Positions 1 to 12,689 of a DNA stretch of 64,000 nucleotides are shown piece by piece. The position numbers were made by a program, and so were the translations under genes. Position 1 is the first letter of the stretch; each line of letters opens with the position of its first letter. Under the pieces are notes generated by a model. The model did not search any database, was not told the DNA's origin, and was given only the letters and a program-made list of their open reading frames with translations. The stretch is taken from assembly GCF_015832195.1 (NCBI RefSeq), contig NC_052019.1, positions 4,635,685-4,699,684 on the forward strand. The letters are read 5' to 3'. This DNA comes from Motacilla alba alba (taxonomy: Eukaryota > Chordata > Aves > Passeriformes > Motacillidae).

Positions 1-3000
1 CTCAAATTCCACCTTACTGGCTGGCAAAATACATCAAAACTTCCTTACAGCTGGCAGTCTCAGCTCTGTGTTAATGCAAGAAGATGGAATGTGGAGGGCT
101 CTAAGGTGGCTTTTAACTCAAATAACTCTTCATTTGTTAAAATTAATCAAATTTTTCTTCAAGCATCCAGACAGCAATCAAACTGAATCCAGAGGAAAAA
201 AAAAAATAGGAAAAGTCTTTTATTTGCTGGGGAATATAATAGGATATAGAGTGGACTACCTACTATCTTATTCAGAAATGCTTTAAAATATTTAAAATCT
301 ATTTGGCTGATTCTGACAGAGAGTCTGGGAATTCATTAGGATATAAAGGTATTCGTGGTCTGCAGGGAATAGTTTAAAATGGATGGCCACCAGTACCTAT
401 GAATAACTTATTTGTCACATTTGAGTCATAACATTTCACAGCCTAATAAGGAAAGATGTGCAGTTTTATGTGTTTAATTTACATATGTAAAACTGAATTG
501 AGCATTTCTTTGCATGCCCTAGCACAGTAAATAACAGTAGATTTGTGATAACAGCATTAGCTACAGCAGGTTCATGAATTACTATGTAATGTATCCCGGT
601 ACAATTTCAATACAGCCCATTTTTCTTCTCCCTCTTTGCTGCTGCTCTAAATTCTTTATCTGGGAAGCTGCAGACTAAATATAGCATTCACTCTGCCTTG
701 AACTGGGAGGGATGGATAGACTGAAGATGGCTTTGAAGATTATATATCTATGATTGCATGAATATTCATGTTTGAAAAAAATAAAAATTGGTTATTCCAA
801 CAGAACTGTACATGTTGTTAGCCCTGGGTTTTTACCCTAGCATAGGAAGGAAAGTTCTCATAGGGTCAGAAGGAAAGCATCAGGATTAAACTCTTCTTGT
901 CTGCCCATCAGTGTTTCCCTGGTTTTTAAGATCTTTTCCTAATCACCCTCAACCATTCAGAGGACACAGGGGTAGGAAGGATATTTACCCTTGTAGGACC
1001 TTCTTCCACAGCCAGGTGGTCAGGAAGGTTAGGCAAGAGCTGGACGTGATGTTGCCTCTCTGAGGGGTTCATTTCTTTTTTGAGTCCTGCATGAAGTTTC
1101 CAAAGAGGTCAAGAAATGAAACATGAAATCCCTTTCCCTAGACAAGATCTCCAATCATTAGGATAAGATTTTTCTATATCCTTTATCCACGACCAGTAGA
1201 AGGGCAGCAATTAGGAAATTTTCCCTGGAATGAAAAATATAGAAGATTTAATCTCTCTTTAATCCCCTCTCAGTTCTTTTAAAATATATATGTTTAAATC
1301 CATAACAGAGGATGGAATCCAGACTAAGGAAGCAGAGAGTGAATGAATTTGTATTCACACCCATATTTAGTGTTTCTCACTTGTTCTACCCAAGATATTT
1401 CCCAGATCCTTGGACATTTCATGGGGTTTTTTTCCCAGATTTTTTTTTCCTTTTTGTTCTTCTGTTTAGGTACATTGCACTCTCTCAGTCTTATATTGGT
1501 CGCTGATGCTTTTAGATTTTGGATCCTGTGCCAGAGGCTTCCAGCTCAAGGGTGAGAGTCTAACTCTCTTCTGCCTCTCTACATATTCTATAGACAGTAA
1601 AATGACATTTAGCATATGAATTTATCTTTCATTGTCCCGTGCCAACATTGCAGACAGCCTCATGCTCCAGTGTGAGCAATTTATTCAGGGAAATTTCTAG
1701 GAAAAATGGGAGGAAGCACATAAAAGTTTGGAATTCAGTGGAAATTCAGGTATGATTATTCAGTGCACCCTGAGGTAGCTATGTCTCTTTTCCAGGAATC
1801 GTACATTGAATTTAACATTTTCTGAGAATAAAATTGATTGAGAAATTGCAGTTCAAGCTTGTTTGCATTTCATAAAAAATGATGTGAATTTTGGTAAACT
1901 GCTGGTGAGAGGCAAGAACGTTTTCAATCAGCCTTTCTGGAAAGAAACTTTGAGGAAGTTTTGACATGGGAATTAGTCAGGATTCCCAGTGCTGGCCAGG
2001 CAGGCAGGTGAAATCTGTGATGTCCCTGGGACAGGGCTGCCCAAAGAGATGGTCCTGCCATGCTCTGTCTGAATACTGTCACAATTTATGCAGTTTTAGC
2101 CGTTTTCTACTGATTCCTGGGGAGCAGGTGAAACTTCTTTAGCACAATGTCTTGATATTTCTTATGTGATTCTTATTTTTTTCAGTTTGTTTATTTTTTT
2201 CCCCTCAGGAATAGTAATAAATTGGTAAATTTTTCCCAAGAAAAATTTTAGACCTGAACATCTTCTGTAAAGTTTTATTTACTTTCTCTCTCCCATGTGT
2301 TCCTTTTCCTCATAGAAAGAAATCTGGAGTTGAGACCAGCATTTGTAATTTCATGGATGATTTTTGTTGGACTTTTTGCAAACACTTGGTTTTTACCATT
2401 TTATAGTGCACTCTGTCATCAATTAATGGTCTTCACTAAGGAAATAGTCAGAATTAGATAAGTTCTAATGGCAACTGTGGGTTTATATGGAGAAGAAATA
2501 TTCAGACAGATCCTAGTTCAAACTACCAGAGATTTATAAAAGAAAATAAAATGAACCCTGTACTTAATGGTTTAATCCAAATCCTTTGGGATTACAATGA
2601 GGCCTCCATGGGGAGATATTGCACATCTGCTGAGTGGGAATAGGAGGATTTGTTCATTCTTTTGCAGCATCTGGTTCTTGCACACATCAGGGAAGATGAC
2701 AGTTCATAGCTCTGATCCAGTATAGCAATTTCACTGCTCCATAAAATCAGGACAATTATATTAATTCTTTCTTTTCCAAAGCACTGCTTCTCAGCTGAGA
2801 CACTAAACCATGAAAGAACAGTGATTGCCACAGTCTTAAATGTCAACTGATAACAAGAACACCTATTAAACAGGCCTATGAAGATCCATATCTAATTAAT
2901 CTGCCAATTATGATGAAAAAATAACACAAACAATTAAGTTTTAATTATGTCCATTAAAATATTTTAAATATAATCTACTTGAGAAAGATTAGGCTTTAAC

Positions 3001-5490
3001 TGAGGTATTTCAAAGCAGCTACAAGTTACGAACCAATCCACTTCCAGAGTGTCAATTAGCACAGTTTAGCTACTTTCTTACTGATATTCAAATGGTGTTT
3101 GAAATGCCAGCAAAACACTTAAACACATCTAGATGCCTGATAGGTTAATCAAATGGTAACAGATTGCTTTCCAATGTATAATTTTGAATTAATTACATTA
3201 TATCTAAGCTTTCTTCAACAGTAGCAATCTAGTTTTAAACTACATTACAAATGAAAACGTGCAATATTAAGTCTATAATTAAAATCTTAACTGAGTCGGG
3301 AAGTCATAACAATAAAAAGGTTGCTGAAAATTGCATTTATTTTATTATTTGTGATGCCCTATTTTCCCTTCAAAAGAGAAATAATATGCATATTATTCAT
3401 TAAATTCTAAATCCATATTATTTAGACATAATGGGGCTCTCTACATTGAATTAACTTAAGGATCAGGCCATATCTCTGCTGTCTTTATTTACTTTACAAG
3501 CATTCAGTGCATCATTTTCCTGGCCCCAAGAAATCTTAATTTAAAGAACACAGGACATTAACATAGATCAAAATTGTCTGGGCTTTGCAAATCCTGATTT
3601 TTGGGTTTAGGTGTCCAGTTAGGGACAAGCCAAGACCTTCCCATGGGAGATAAAGGTGTGAGATCCTCCTGTTCGTGGTCTGAATCAGACCTTTGGAACA
3701 CAGTGTTGGTGAACTTGAGACATCATGGACTTGTCCCACCCTTCTTGTTATGGTACTGGGTGAGGAATAAAATGTTTTCATCATATCACTATTGATCTTT
3801 AATTTTATTTATACATTTTGATTTATTACACTGAGGAAGTGAATGATGCACTGATTTTATGTTTTATGCACTATATTTTTATGTTAATAAAAAACCAGTG
3901 CATTGCATTCTAATCACTATCAGACACAAATTTTGCTGCAGTAGCGACAGTTATTATCTCCCTTATCCGTTCTTTAGGTAAATTTTAAAATAAATATTTT
4001 GGACATTAATCAGCCTCAATTCTCTTTCAAAAGATCTGTTTTTTCCTGTATATGCCATTTTTAACAGGCTGTCTTTCTGAACAGAAGTTCACAAGGCTCT
4101 CCAGTGATACATTAAGATGCAGCCTGGGAGAACTTATGCTTGCTAAATAATTTATTTCATTATTTGCTGTTCTCATTTAGTGAATAAAACCCACCCTTAA
4201 TTCCTGTAATACAATTAGTAGTTTTAGGCTATGCTGTTAAAACACGCTGTAGTTTGATAATGCTTGAATATTTGGATTTTAGCCTGGGTGTATATCAGCA
4301 TGTAGTAACCGGATATTATTTTAATCAGACAGCATGTCCTCTCATCTAATTCATATTTTAATAATCTAGAATTTATCTATGGGACAAATGAATATGAGAT
4401 TAACCCGAGAACAAAAAGATAAATAAAGCAATAATAAAACACAGAGGTAAAGACATTATGTAAATCGTGCTATTAAGTTCATAAATCTGTAGATTTGATT
4501 CTCCTTTCATCCATCTTTTTCCCCTTTTGATTTCTTGCTGGTTATGTAATTTGTATCATTTTTCTCTCACTGGGATGCAAATCATGACTCATCTCGAAAA
4601 ACAGGAAAAAAGCAGTAGGATTCAACAGACAGATTCTAACACTGCAATTTAGGTGAGTGATAACAAAACTCTGCATTTGTGGTCTGACAGTGAACTTACT
4701 CTTCTGTGTAAAGGAAGTGAGACAGAGTGGAGTTTAAGCAGCCCCAAAAGCAGTCTGGGTTACCCAGCAGGACGAGCTTTTGCTCTGCATAAAAACCATG
4801 GATTTTGGGAATTTCTGAAACCTGTAACTCCGTGTTTCTAATAACAACTTAGACAAATGTTCATCATGAATTTTTATGATTAATTAATCCTATCTCTGTG
4901 CCTGAGTGTAGTCAGCACAAATGACCTCTTGAAATCCCATCCTGACCCACTTTCTGCCATAAATCATTTAAAAACATTTAGTTTTTTGAAAAAAAAATGT
5001 TTTGCAAGATACTGATATGAGTACAGAACACAGTAAAAAGCTGGTAAAAAGAAATAAATATATATATTTAAAGTATCATCCAAGAATCTGCATCTGAAAC
5101 AAAGGTGTTTCAAATGAAGAAGAAGAAAAAATGATCAAGTTCTTTGTATTAGTGCCTCAGACAGGAAACCAGGACAGACAACTCATAAAAAAGGGTCAAA
5201 TGGGCTGGAAATACTGATTAATCTTTCAGTTACTTATCAATCTATAAAAATCAGTGCCAGAAGGACATCAGACTGTGAAATAAAATCAGCCTAAGAAAGA
5301 ATAATTATGAGAGATCTCAATCATAAAAGTGGTAATCATGAATGAATTATAAGATCAGTAGAGACAGCTTTTTGTATGGGCAGAAAGACAGTTATGAGAA
5401 AATGCCTAAACAGTTAGTCATGCCAAATTTCAATTTGAAAATTCAAGTGGTGGGAGATATTAGAGGGTGGAGGAGAAGTGGTGGTAAGCT

Positions 5491-5492
<2 letters not shown>
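1..5492. other. AT-rich non-coding stretch, no gene seen
   Basis: I see no repeat family I recognise and no convincing exon. Open frames here are short and lack coding character. The part from about 2850 to 4500 is rich in TAAT and ATTA words and short homopolymers with no recognisable transposon, the kind of texture seen in conserved non-coding elements; that reading is inference only. A splice-like interval near 1470-1550 (pyrimidine tract ending TTTAG, then a GTGAGA donor) is open in two frames and has no other support. Confidence 0.6.
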
Positions 5493-5531
<39 letters not shown>

Positions 5532-5560
5532 CATGTATATATGTATTTATATACACACAA
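5493..5560. repeat. (AT)n microsatellite with degenerate TA/TG/CA tail
   Basis: An uninterrupted AT dinucleotide run covers about 32 bases (5493-5524). It decays into TATACATG, TATGTATT and ATACACAC variants. The two ORFs that cross it on opposite strands are Ile-Tyr repeats translated from the microsatellite and are not genes. Confidence 0.95.
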
Positions 5561-7300
5561 ATTCACTGTCTCTGCTGTCTGTGGTAGTACTCTCACACAG
5601 TGCCACAGAAAATTCATTTCTCCTGTTCCCCAGCTGTTCCCAGCTCTGCTTGAATCTTCCCCACTCCATACCTTCTAGACAGTGGTTTGAGGCTGTTTAG
5701 TACAATGATCAGCCAAATTTTGTTTAGAACATTATATGTATATTTTTTCCACCTTTCAAGCACGGCTGGCACCTCAGAATCAGAGACTTCTGCATTTCTA
5801 GAGCCAACTCCTGGTCTAACCACCACCCAAACTCCCAAAAAAGGGCTGCTCAGAAAGTAGAAGCAAGTACTTGTGTTCCTTTGTCTTATTACTTTTTATT
5901 CTTTTCTCTTGATGGACCACAAATAGATAAGTGAAGAGGCTGTTTATCTTCAGCTGGGGGAGAAGATGGAGAGGAAATTATTGGACACAAAACAAAAAAC
6001 AGGGAATAAATTCATAATCTCATTGACTCTTAACGAGTCAAAACCAATGATAAGTAAAATATATTTTTCTTTATTATTGAAAATCTGATTTTCTTCTGCT
6101 TTTGAAACATATAAAATGGTTATTGTCTTTACTTTTTGGACCCTCAAACTATCATTTATTCTTTCCTCTTCCCTTTCATTTTTACCATTTTAAAAAATGA
6201 ATTTAATGATGAATTCAAGATTTTAATCAACTTTCAATTTATTCCAGTAAAAAAGAAATTTGATTAAAAAGTTTCATTTGTGTCTGTGCTATTTTATAAA
6301 CTGGAAGATTTGATAAGATAACCTTAGAATTTACTACAGATCAGCTTCAACCCAAAATTTCCTGTTGTCAGTGAGAGACGAAGTCTCCATTGCCCTCAAA
6401 TTTCAGCTCAGCTACAGGGTGTTGTGGTGTCCTTACTGACTGCACGGGTACCTCTTGGTCCATGCATGGTGACAATGATGGCAACCCAAACCTCACACTT
6501 GGAAGCAAATTGCCTTAATCTGTATTAAAGTGCCAATTATTTGATTTCTGAAGCTGACAATTAAGTACGGCTTTGAGGATTTCTGTGTCAGCTGCAGGTA
6601 AACATTTTTCAAAAACTCACCACAGGTCATCAGAAAAAAAAATCCTTGGTGATACTGAACACTGCTGCAGAACAGATGTGTCTCACCATTATAAATCAAT
6701 GTATAAAATGAAATTAAATAGGGTGTTTGTCTTTAAAAATAATGCATTTTAAAAGCAAACAAAAAATCCTTTGTAGGCGCAATCTAAAACTCAAAATACT
6801 CAAAGAAAAAAAATTATTGAATGGAGTGTTTTGAAACATTTTAATCAATACAAGTCTCTGCATTCTTCCTAATACACTGGATAACATTTACAGTTTTCGA
6901 GCAATGATTTTAATAATGACTTTTCTTCATGTCAAATAATCAGTCCAATAGTACTTCAAGATGAAAACACCACATTCCACTCCATTATGACAATTTTAAA
7001 ATATTGATTAATTTCTGGTTTTTGTTCAGGATGTTGAGAAGGTTAAAGAAGAAAAATTAAAATACAGGCAATTTATTAGGAAACTACATTGAGAAATGTA
7101 ATGAATTTTGCTAATTACTAGATACTATTACCTATAAAAAAGATGTAAGAAAAAATATCCTTGGCATCGTGGTGTCTACCAGTGTAAGCAAATCTCTGAA
7201 TAATCCTGCAATGAAATTGTTCAAGAAAACAACATGAAGCTATGTTGTAAAACTATCTTGAATACGGTGTTGGAATGATTTGATGTATAGAATAGTATAG
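5561..7300. other. AT-rich non-coding stretch, nothing recognised
   Basis: No splice-bounded open frame, repeat family or RNA gene was recognised. Open frames on both strands are under 75 codons and rich in codons typical of translated AT-rich DNA. Confidence 0.6.
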
Positions 7301-7545
7301 CAAATATATATTTGTGTGTGTATATATATATACATATATATATATACTATATATGTGTGTGTATATATAGAATATATATAATAAAATATTATATATAGTA
7401 TATATATAATATATATATATATACACACACATATATAGTATATATATATATATACACTATATATGTGTGTGTATATATAGAATATATATAATAAAAATAT
7501 TATATATATAGTATATATAATATATTTGATGTACAGAATAGTATA
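7301..7545. repeat. Compound AT/GT satellite with 110-bp tandem duplication
   Basis: This is almost pure TA sequence interrupted by GTGTGTGT and ACACACAC blocks. A segment starting ACTATATATGTGTGTGTATA occurs at 7346 and again at 7456, exactly 110 bp apart. The copies then share a TATAGAATATATATAATAAAA stretch and first differ by one extra A. GTGTGTAT at about 7354 and ATACACACAC at about 7421 are inverted with respect to each other, so the unit can fold as a long AT-rich hairpin. GATGTA(T/C)AGAATAGTATA also flanks the block at both ends (about 7281 and 7528), which supports duplication of a larger unit. The minus-strand Ile/Tyr ORF here is a shadow. Confidence 0.9.
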
Positions 7546-10500
7546 TTCATCTAATGATTAAACTTTTGATTTTCAGGAAACAATGGTAATTAGAGCTTAA
7601 ATACACCTTAAGAAATTATCCAGCCTTTTGTCTTCCTCCAAGGACTACATGTCAAAGATTTCTGACTGATGGCTTATCTTTGATGCTCATGGCTATGTTG
7701 CCATAGAATACCAAAGGATTATCAGCCTTTGTCTCTCCCTCTCTCTCTCCACCCCTGCACTTTTATAGCAACAGATATTGTAGGCTATTAGGTAGTGCAG
7801 GCCACATGAGACAAATCCAGCAGGAGCAGAGAGGTGAAGACAGAGGGCCAAAGCAGGTTGTGTGTGTGATTCTGATCATGGAAAAGATTCTCAGCAGATG
7901 GGGGTGGTGAGAGAGGATCTATATTCCATCACTTGCTGTGATTTCCACCTTAATTTCAGGCTGTTGGATAAAAATGAGTCTTTAATCACATTTAGCAACT
8001 GAAAATTTAACTATAAATCCACCAACATAAAAGCTCCTTTTGAAATTCGAGCACCAACTTTTTACTCTCTAATATAAAAGTTTAATTTCAAGTACTTTGA
8101 TTCAAATGCAATATTTTTAAAAAGAGGAAAGGAAAAAGAATAACTGCATCCCCCAAGGCACACTCAGCAGTTAATTTGACAACGAAGCCATCCATTATGA
8201 GTGATCAAGTGATGAGTTATCTCATCAAAACCCACAGTACAAGACTATTCCAGTGTTTAATTAGAACAGTAGTAAAGAAGTCAAGCCAAAAAAAAAAAAA
8301 TTAACTGATCCCATTTAATCAGTTCCTTGGAATGAAACAAAAAACTTTCACTTTCAATCTGGCAATTTAAGATACGCAAAGGCTTCAACTTTCCAAAGAA
8401 AAGCACCCAAATATGCATATTTAATTTAGCAGTCAAGAAAGGTAGCAATCTTCATTTGTGTTGTTTCATCTCCTTTCTCCCATTTGTGAGGTTATTGTGG
8501 GTGCTGGGATCAGGTTTTTAAAATATCATTCTGCACATTCCTGCATTTTGCACGTCCGATCTTGGGAGAGGTTTGTGGGCAGAGCATCACTCCTGTCTGA
8601 CACCCACCTCTTCCCATCTGTCCCCTGAGGCTGAGGTGCATCGTTTAGAGCAGAGTAGATGGTGTGGGCAGAAGTGTTGGGCTCAGCAGATCTGGATCAG
8701 CCCCTGCTTTGCCATTTGGCCATCCTTTGACAAGTATTTCTGCTGCCACTGATGCCTCAGGTTTCAGCTTTTGTATTTTTTCAGATTCTGTGCTGCTTTT
8801 CTGTGTAATTCTGAGCTTCATATTAGTGGATGGTGAACTCTCTTCACAGAGTAGGGAGACAAAACAATTCCTTCTCTAGCTGGGGACCAAGGACAAATGA
8901 TCCAAATCTCAGGCCCAAGAGCACAAACGACGTGGGCTGAAGAGAGAAAAACAAGAAGGATGGGACTGCATGGGCTAAAGCTGTAACTGGACAATTAACT
9001 CCAATATTCAAATGGAGCAGAACTGATCAAAGCGAGAGACCCCGTGACTGGTTGTGCATTTTGTGACCATTTTGGTTCATCTTGGGTGCAGCCCTGGCTG
9101 GGCTCTTGTGCTGCCCAAGGTGGATCCATTGTGGCCTCCTAATGAATCCCTACTTTATTCTTTAGCTCTGTCTAGTCTCTGTTCTAGGTCAGCTTTCACA
9201 AGGCATCACGACTGTCTTGGGTCAAAAGCCATAAAACACAGACAATGTTCAGGGTTTTGCTCCAGATCAAGTAGGAGCAAAATCTTAGAACAGGTCTCAC
9301 ACCACGTAGGCTGAAGCTTATCAAAGGGTGGATATTTTCAAATAAAACCACAAGGCAACCCAACAGAGCTCTGAGACCAAGGCACTGGCCTGGATATACT
9401 GGAATGAATAATAGTAATAATATCACAGTGGAAGTTGCATGCTATGCAAACTTCTTGGCAAGGTGTGTAGGGAGTTTGGAAGGATCTGGGTATGACTGAG
9501 GCAGTTAAACCTCTCTGTGTATTAAATCCATGGGGATTTACCCTGGATTGTATAGATTGTGTCCATTCTTGCTCATAAAACTGTATGAGGGCTTGGGCTC
9601 AAGCACTGTGATTATCTGTGATTATCTAAGTCGCCAGTTTTTAGCACAGTCCATAATCTGGGTTACAGGAGGCACCAGTGAGTATTTTCTGGGATAATAG
9701 GGAAGCATCAGCAGACAGTGATCCCCAAAAAACCCAACATGGTCACTATTATCATGTGTTTAAAGAAAGACCTAAATCACTCTGAGTGTAAATTGGGTTT
9801 ATGCCACAGGCTTCAGGGGCAGAGGAGGGACCTTGGGCTGATTAATTTTCCTGTGTTCATTTATTAAATGAGTTTGTACTGAATAATTTGTATTGATCAG
9901 GAGACTTTTCTTACCTGATAATAAAAAGGCAATAAATTCTCACATTTGTGTACTCTCCCTCTACTTTCCTCTACATTTTTTGCTAGGGATATTTGTGGTG
10001 TATTTCAAAACTGATCCTGAATCTCAAAGCTCTCCCTGGAGCAAACAGACCATAAATTGTTGGTTAACCTTGAGGCTCCCAGATGGCAAACTCTATATGA
10101 GGGCAAACCCTCACCACTGTATGTTTTCCTTCTAATATGATGTGTTCTGCCAAGCTCTTTGGTAGTATGATGGATCAAGCTCCCTGCATCATTGAAGCTC
10201 CACAAATTTACACACCTCCACTAAATTTTCTGCACCATAAAATATTCTGCTTTTAACACAGGAATGAGGTCCTGGCTAGTGCTACGTTAAGTGAAACTGA
10301 ATTGGATCAGCTAAAAAGTAGGTTGTGAGTAATACAAAAACTCTTTCTTTTTAATACTTGTTGGATGAAAAAAAAAAAAGAACCATGTGAACAATACCTG
10401 ACCTGGTGACTTGCATTGGAATGGGAAGAATCATCTCTTTGGGAAAATGAGAGAAAAAAAAAAAACTTACAAGAAAGGAGAATTTTAGAAGAAAAAGTTA

Positions 10501-12689
10501 AAAAATGAGGAAGTAGGACAGTCAGTGGCTCTGCCTCGGCTGAAGTACAGTCTCTAATGACTCCAGTGACACATAATCAATTTATGAGCTTTGTTGTATT
10601 ACATTCACAGACAATGCAGATGTCATCATTTCCATGTCCCCTGAGAATGGGAAGTATATTATATTCACTCAAGAGTGCAAATGCCAGCAAAATTCAGTCA
10701 TCCTAATTCACACAAAATTAATTTCTGCATAATTCTACTCAGATTTTTTGCCTACCCAATAGTTGTCTCTCATAATGACTTTTTTTTACAATCTTTGAGA
10801 ATTCTGTTGAAATACTGATGTGATCAGAACTGCAAAACCAGATTTTGGAGCCTTTCAAATTCTGTTTCTGCTGAACAACTTTCAGTGGTCTATGCCAGCT
10901 CTCAATCTAAATTTCTTAATACTCTGAGAAATCACATGTTAAGGGGGTTTGTAAACAGGGACTTGCCTTTTCGCAGCCCAAACCTACCTCCATATCTGAG
11001 ATTCAGCTGTTTTATGCATATCCCAATAATACCTCTGCTAATTTCAATGAAATTTTACCAGGATACACTGGAATGGGGGAGTGTACATTCTATTTTGTCA
11101 TAGAGAAGCCTGGGCATAAATAAGTATTCATAGAACAATTAAGGATTTGCTGCTGTATTTCCATATTTAGTGAAAACCTGCATTTTTAAAGAATTCCAGG
11201 AAGCTGTAAGATTCAATTTTTTCATCAGTTAAGAGAGCCAAGTATCATTTTCACAGATAATGTAGTGTAGGTGTCTAAATTCCTGATCAATACTCCCCTG
11301 TCACTCATTTCTATTCTTGATCAGTCACATGCTGTTAACTGTTTCTTCCCTTAACAGAATTTATAGTGAGATATAAGGATTTATGTGGTATTAAAGGATA
11401 AATAAACATTTGTCCAGAACAACTAGTGGTAAATAATGTACAACTCTCTGTTGATTCCTGAGACAGCAGAACTTGTCTTCAGGTCTTTCAGATCTTCTAT
11501 GAATATTAAGGTTGAACTACACTGAGAGAGGAATAGGAAACTTTCAATCATAAAGAATGCAGCTTTTTTTTATTTTGGCAATGATTCTGTAATACATTAA
11601 AAACATATAAAATACTTACGAATATCTAATTATACCTATAAAATTTATAATACTTCATATGGTATAATTTGTATAATAATATTGCTTAATAATTATAAAC
11701 ACTATTAAGCAGGATGGGGAACAACCTGACATCTGCTTCAAAAGCAGACAGATTTGGATGGCTTGTACTTGAATATTTGTGCATATGTTATTTGGGAAGC
11801 AGGGGTTGTGATTACCCTCAAATTATTTAGAATTCTGATGAATGCAAAAAATTGAATTATGAATGATTAATATTCAAGCAGCAAGTAACTCATGCTTCCG
11901 AGATAAAAAAAATTACTGACTTTTCTGTGACAGAAAGTTAGGACATTGAGGAAGGATTTCTGAGTTTAATAGCATCTAAAATATTACCATCATTTGCAAA
12001 CTATCACATACCTGCAGAAGGTAAAAAGTAGTACTGGACAAGATGTTTGCATCCAAGCATTTTAAGAATATTGCTCTTCCATTCAAGCCAAAAGTTTAAT
12101 TTACAGACTCTTTAGAAATCTAGTAAGATTTCATCGTTCTGTTTCCTGCTCCCATTTAGGAAATTGAGTTACAAATTCTAAATCTTAATGCAGGAGTCCA
12201 AGAAAAACAGTCTTACTTTTTGAGCAGATGGGAATCTAAGACTAACCTCAATTTCTATTAAACTTATCAAATCCTCACACTTGCAAGGAATTTGCAGTAT
12301 CACAAAATCAGTGTGTGGTTAAAACCACAGTTTAAGTGAATAATGAGAATTGAATTTGACTGGTGTGTTTTGTGCAATGGCAATATGGCAGCAGTCTGGC
12401 TCAAGGGGCCAATTTTAAGTGTACAAAAGGTCCAGGGTTTGGGGAACCACAGCAGTAAATTGGGCAGCATTGGAATATGGTGGAATATGGGCTTAATCTC
12501 ACCCTAAATGATGTGCAGAAAGATTCATCTGGAAGAAACACCCTACTCCCAAGCACTGAATCCGTAGCATTAATGAGATTTACTCACACACAAATCGAAA
12601 TTCCAGAGAACGGGAAGGACTATTGCACAGATCAGCCAGTGCAAGCCGTGGCTCTGAGCTGGAAGTGAGCATTCTGAAACATGAAACCA
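7546..12689. other. Unique non-coding stretch, nothing recognised
   Basis: Mixed AT-rich sequence with short A runs at 8289 and 10370. No CR1, LTR, SINE or tRNA-like sequence was recognised. Open frames on either strand are under 90 codons and show no domain. Minus-strand splice-like GTAAG words (for example near 9911) have no good acceptor. Confidence 0.6.
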
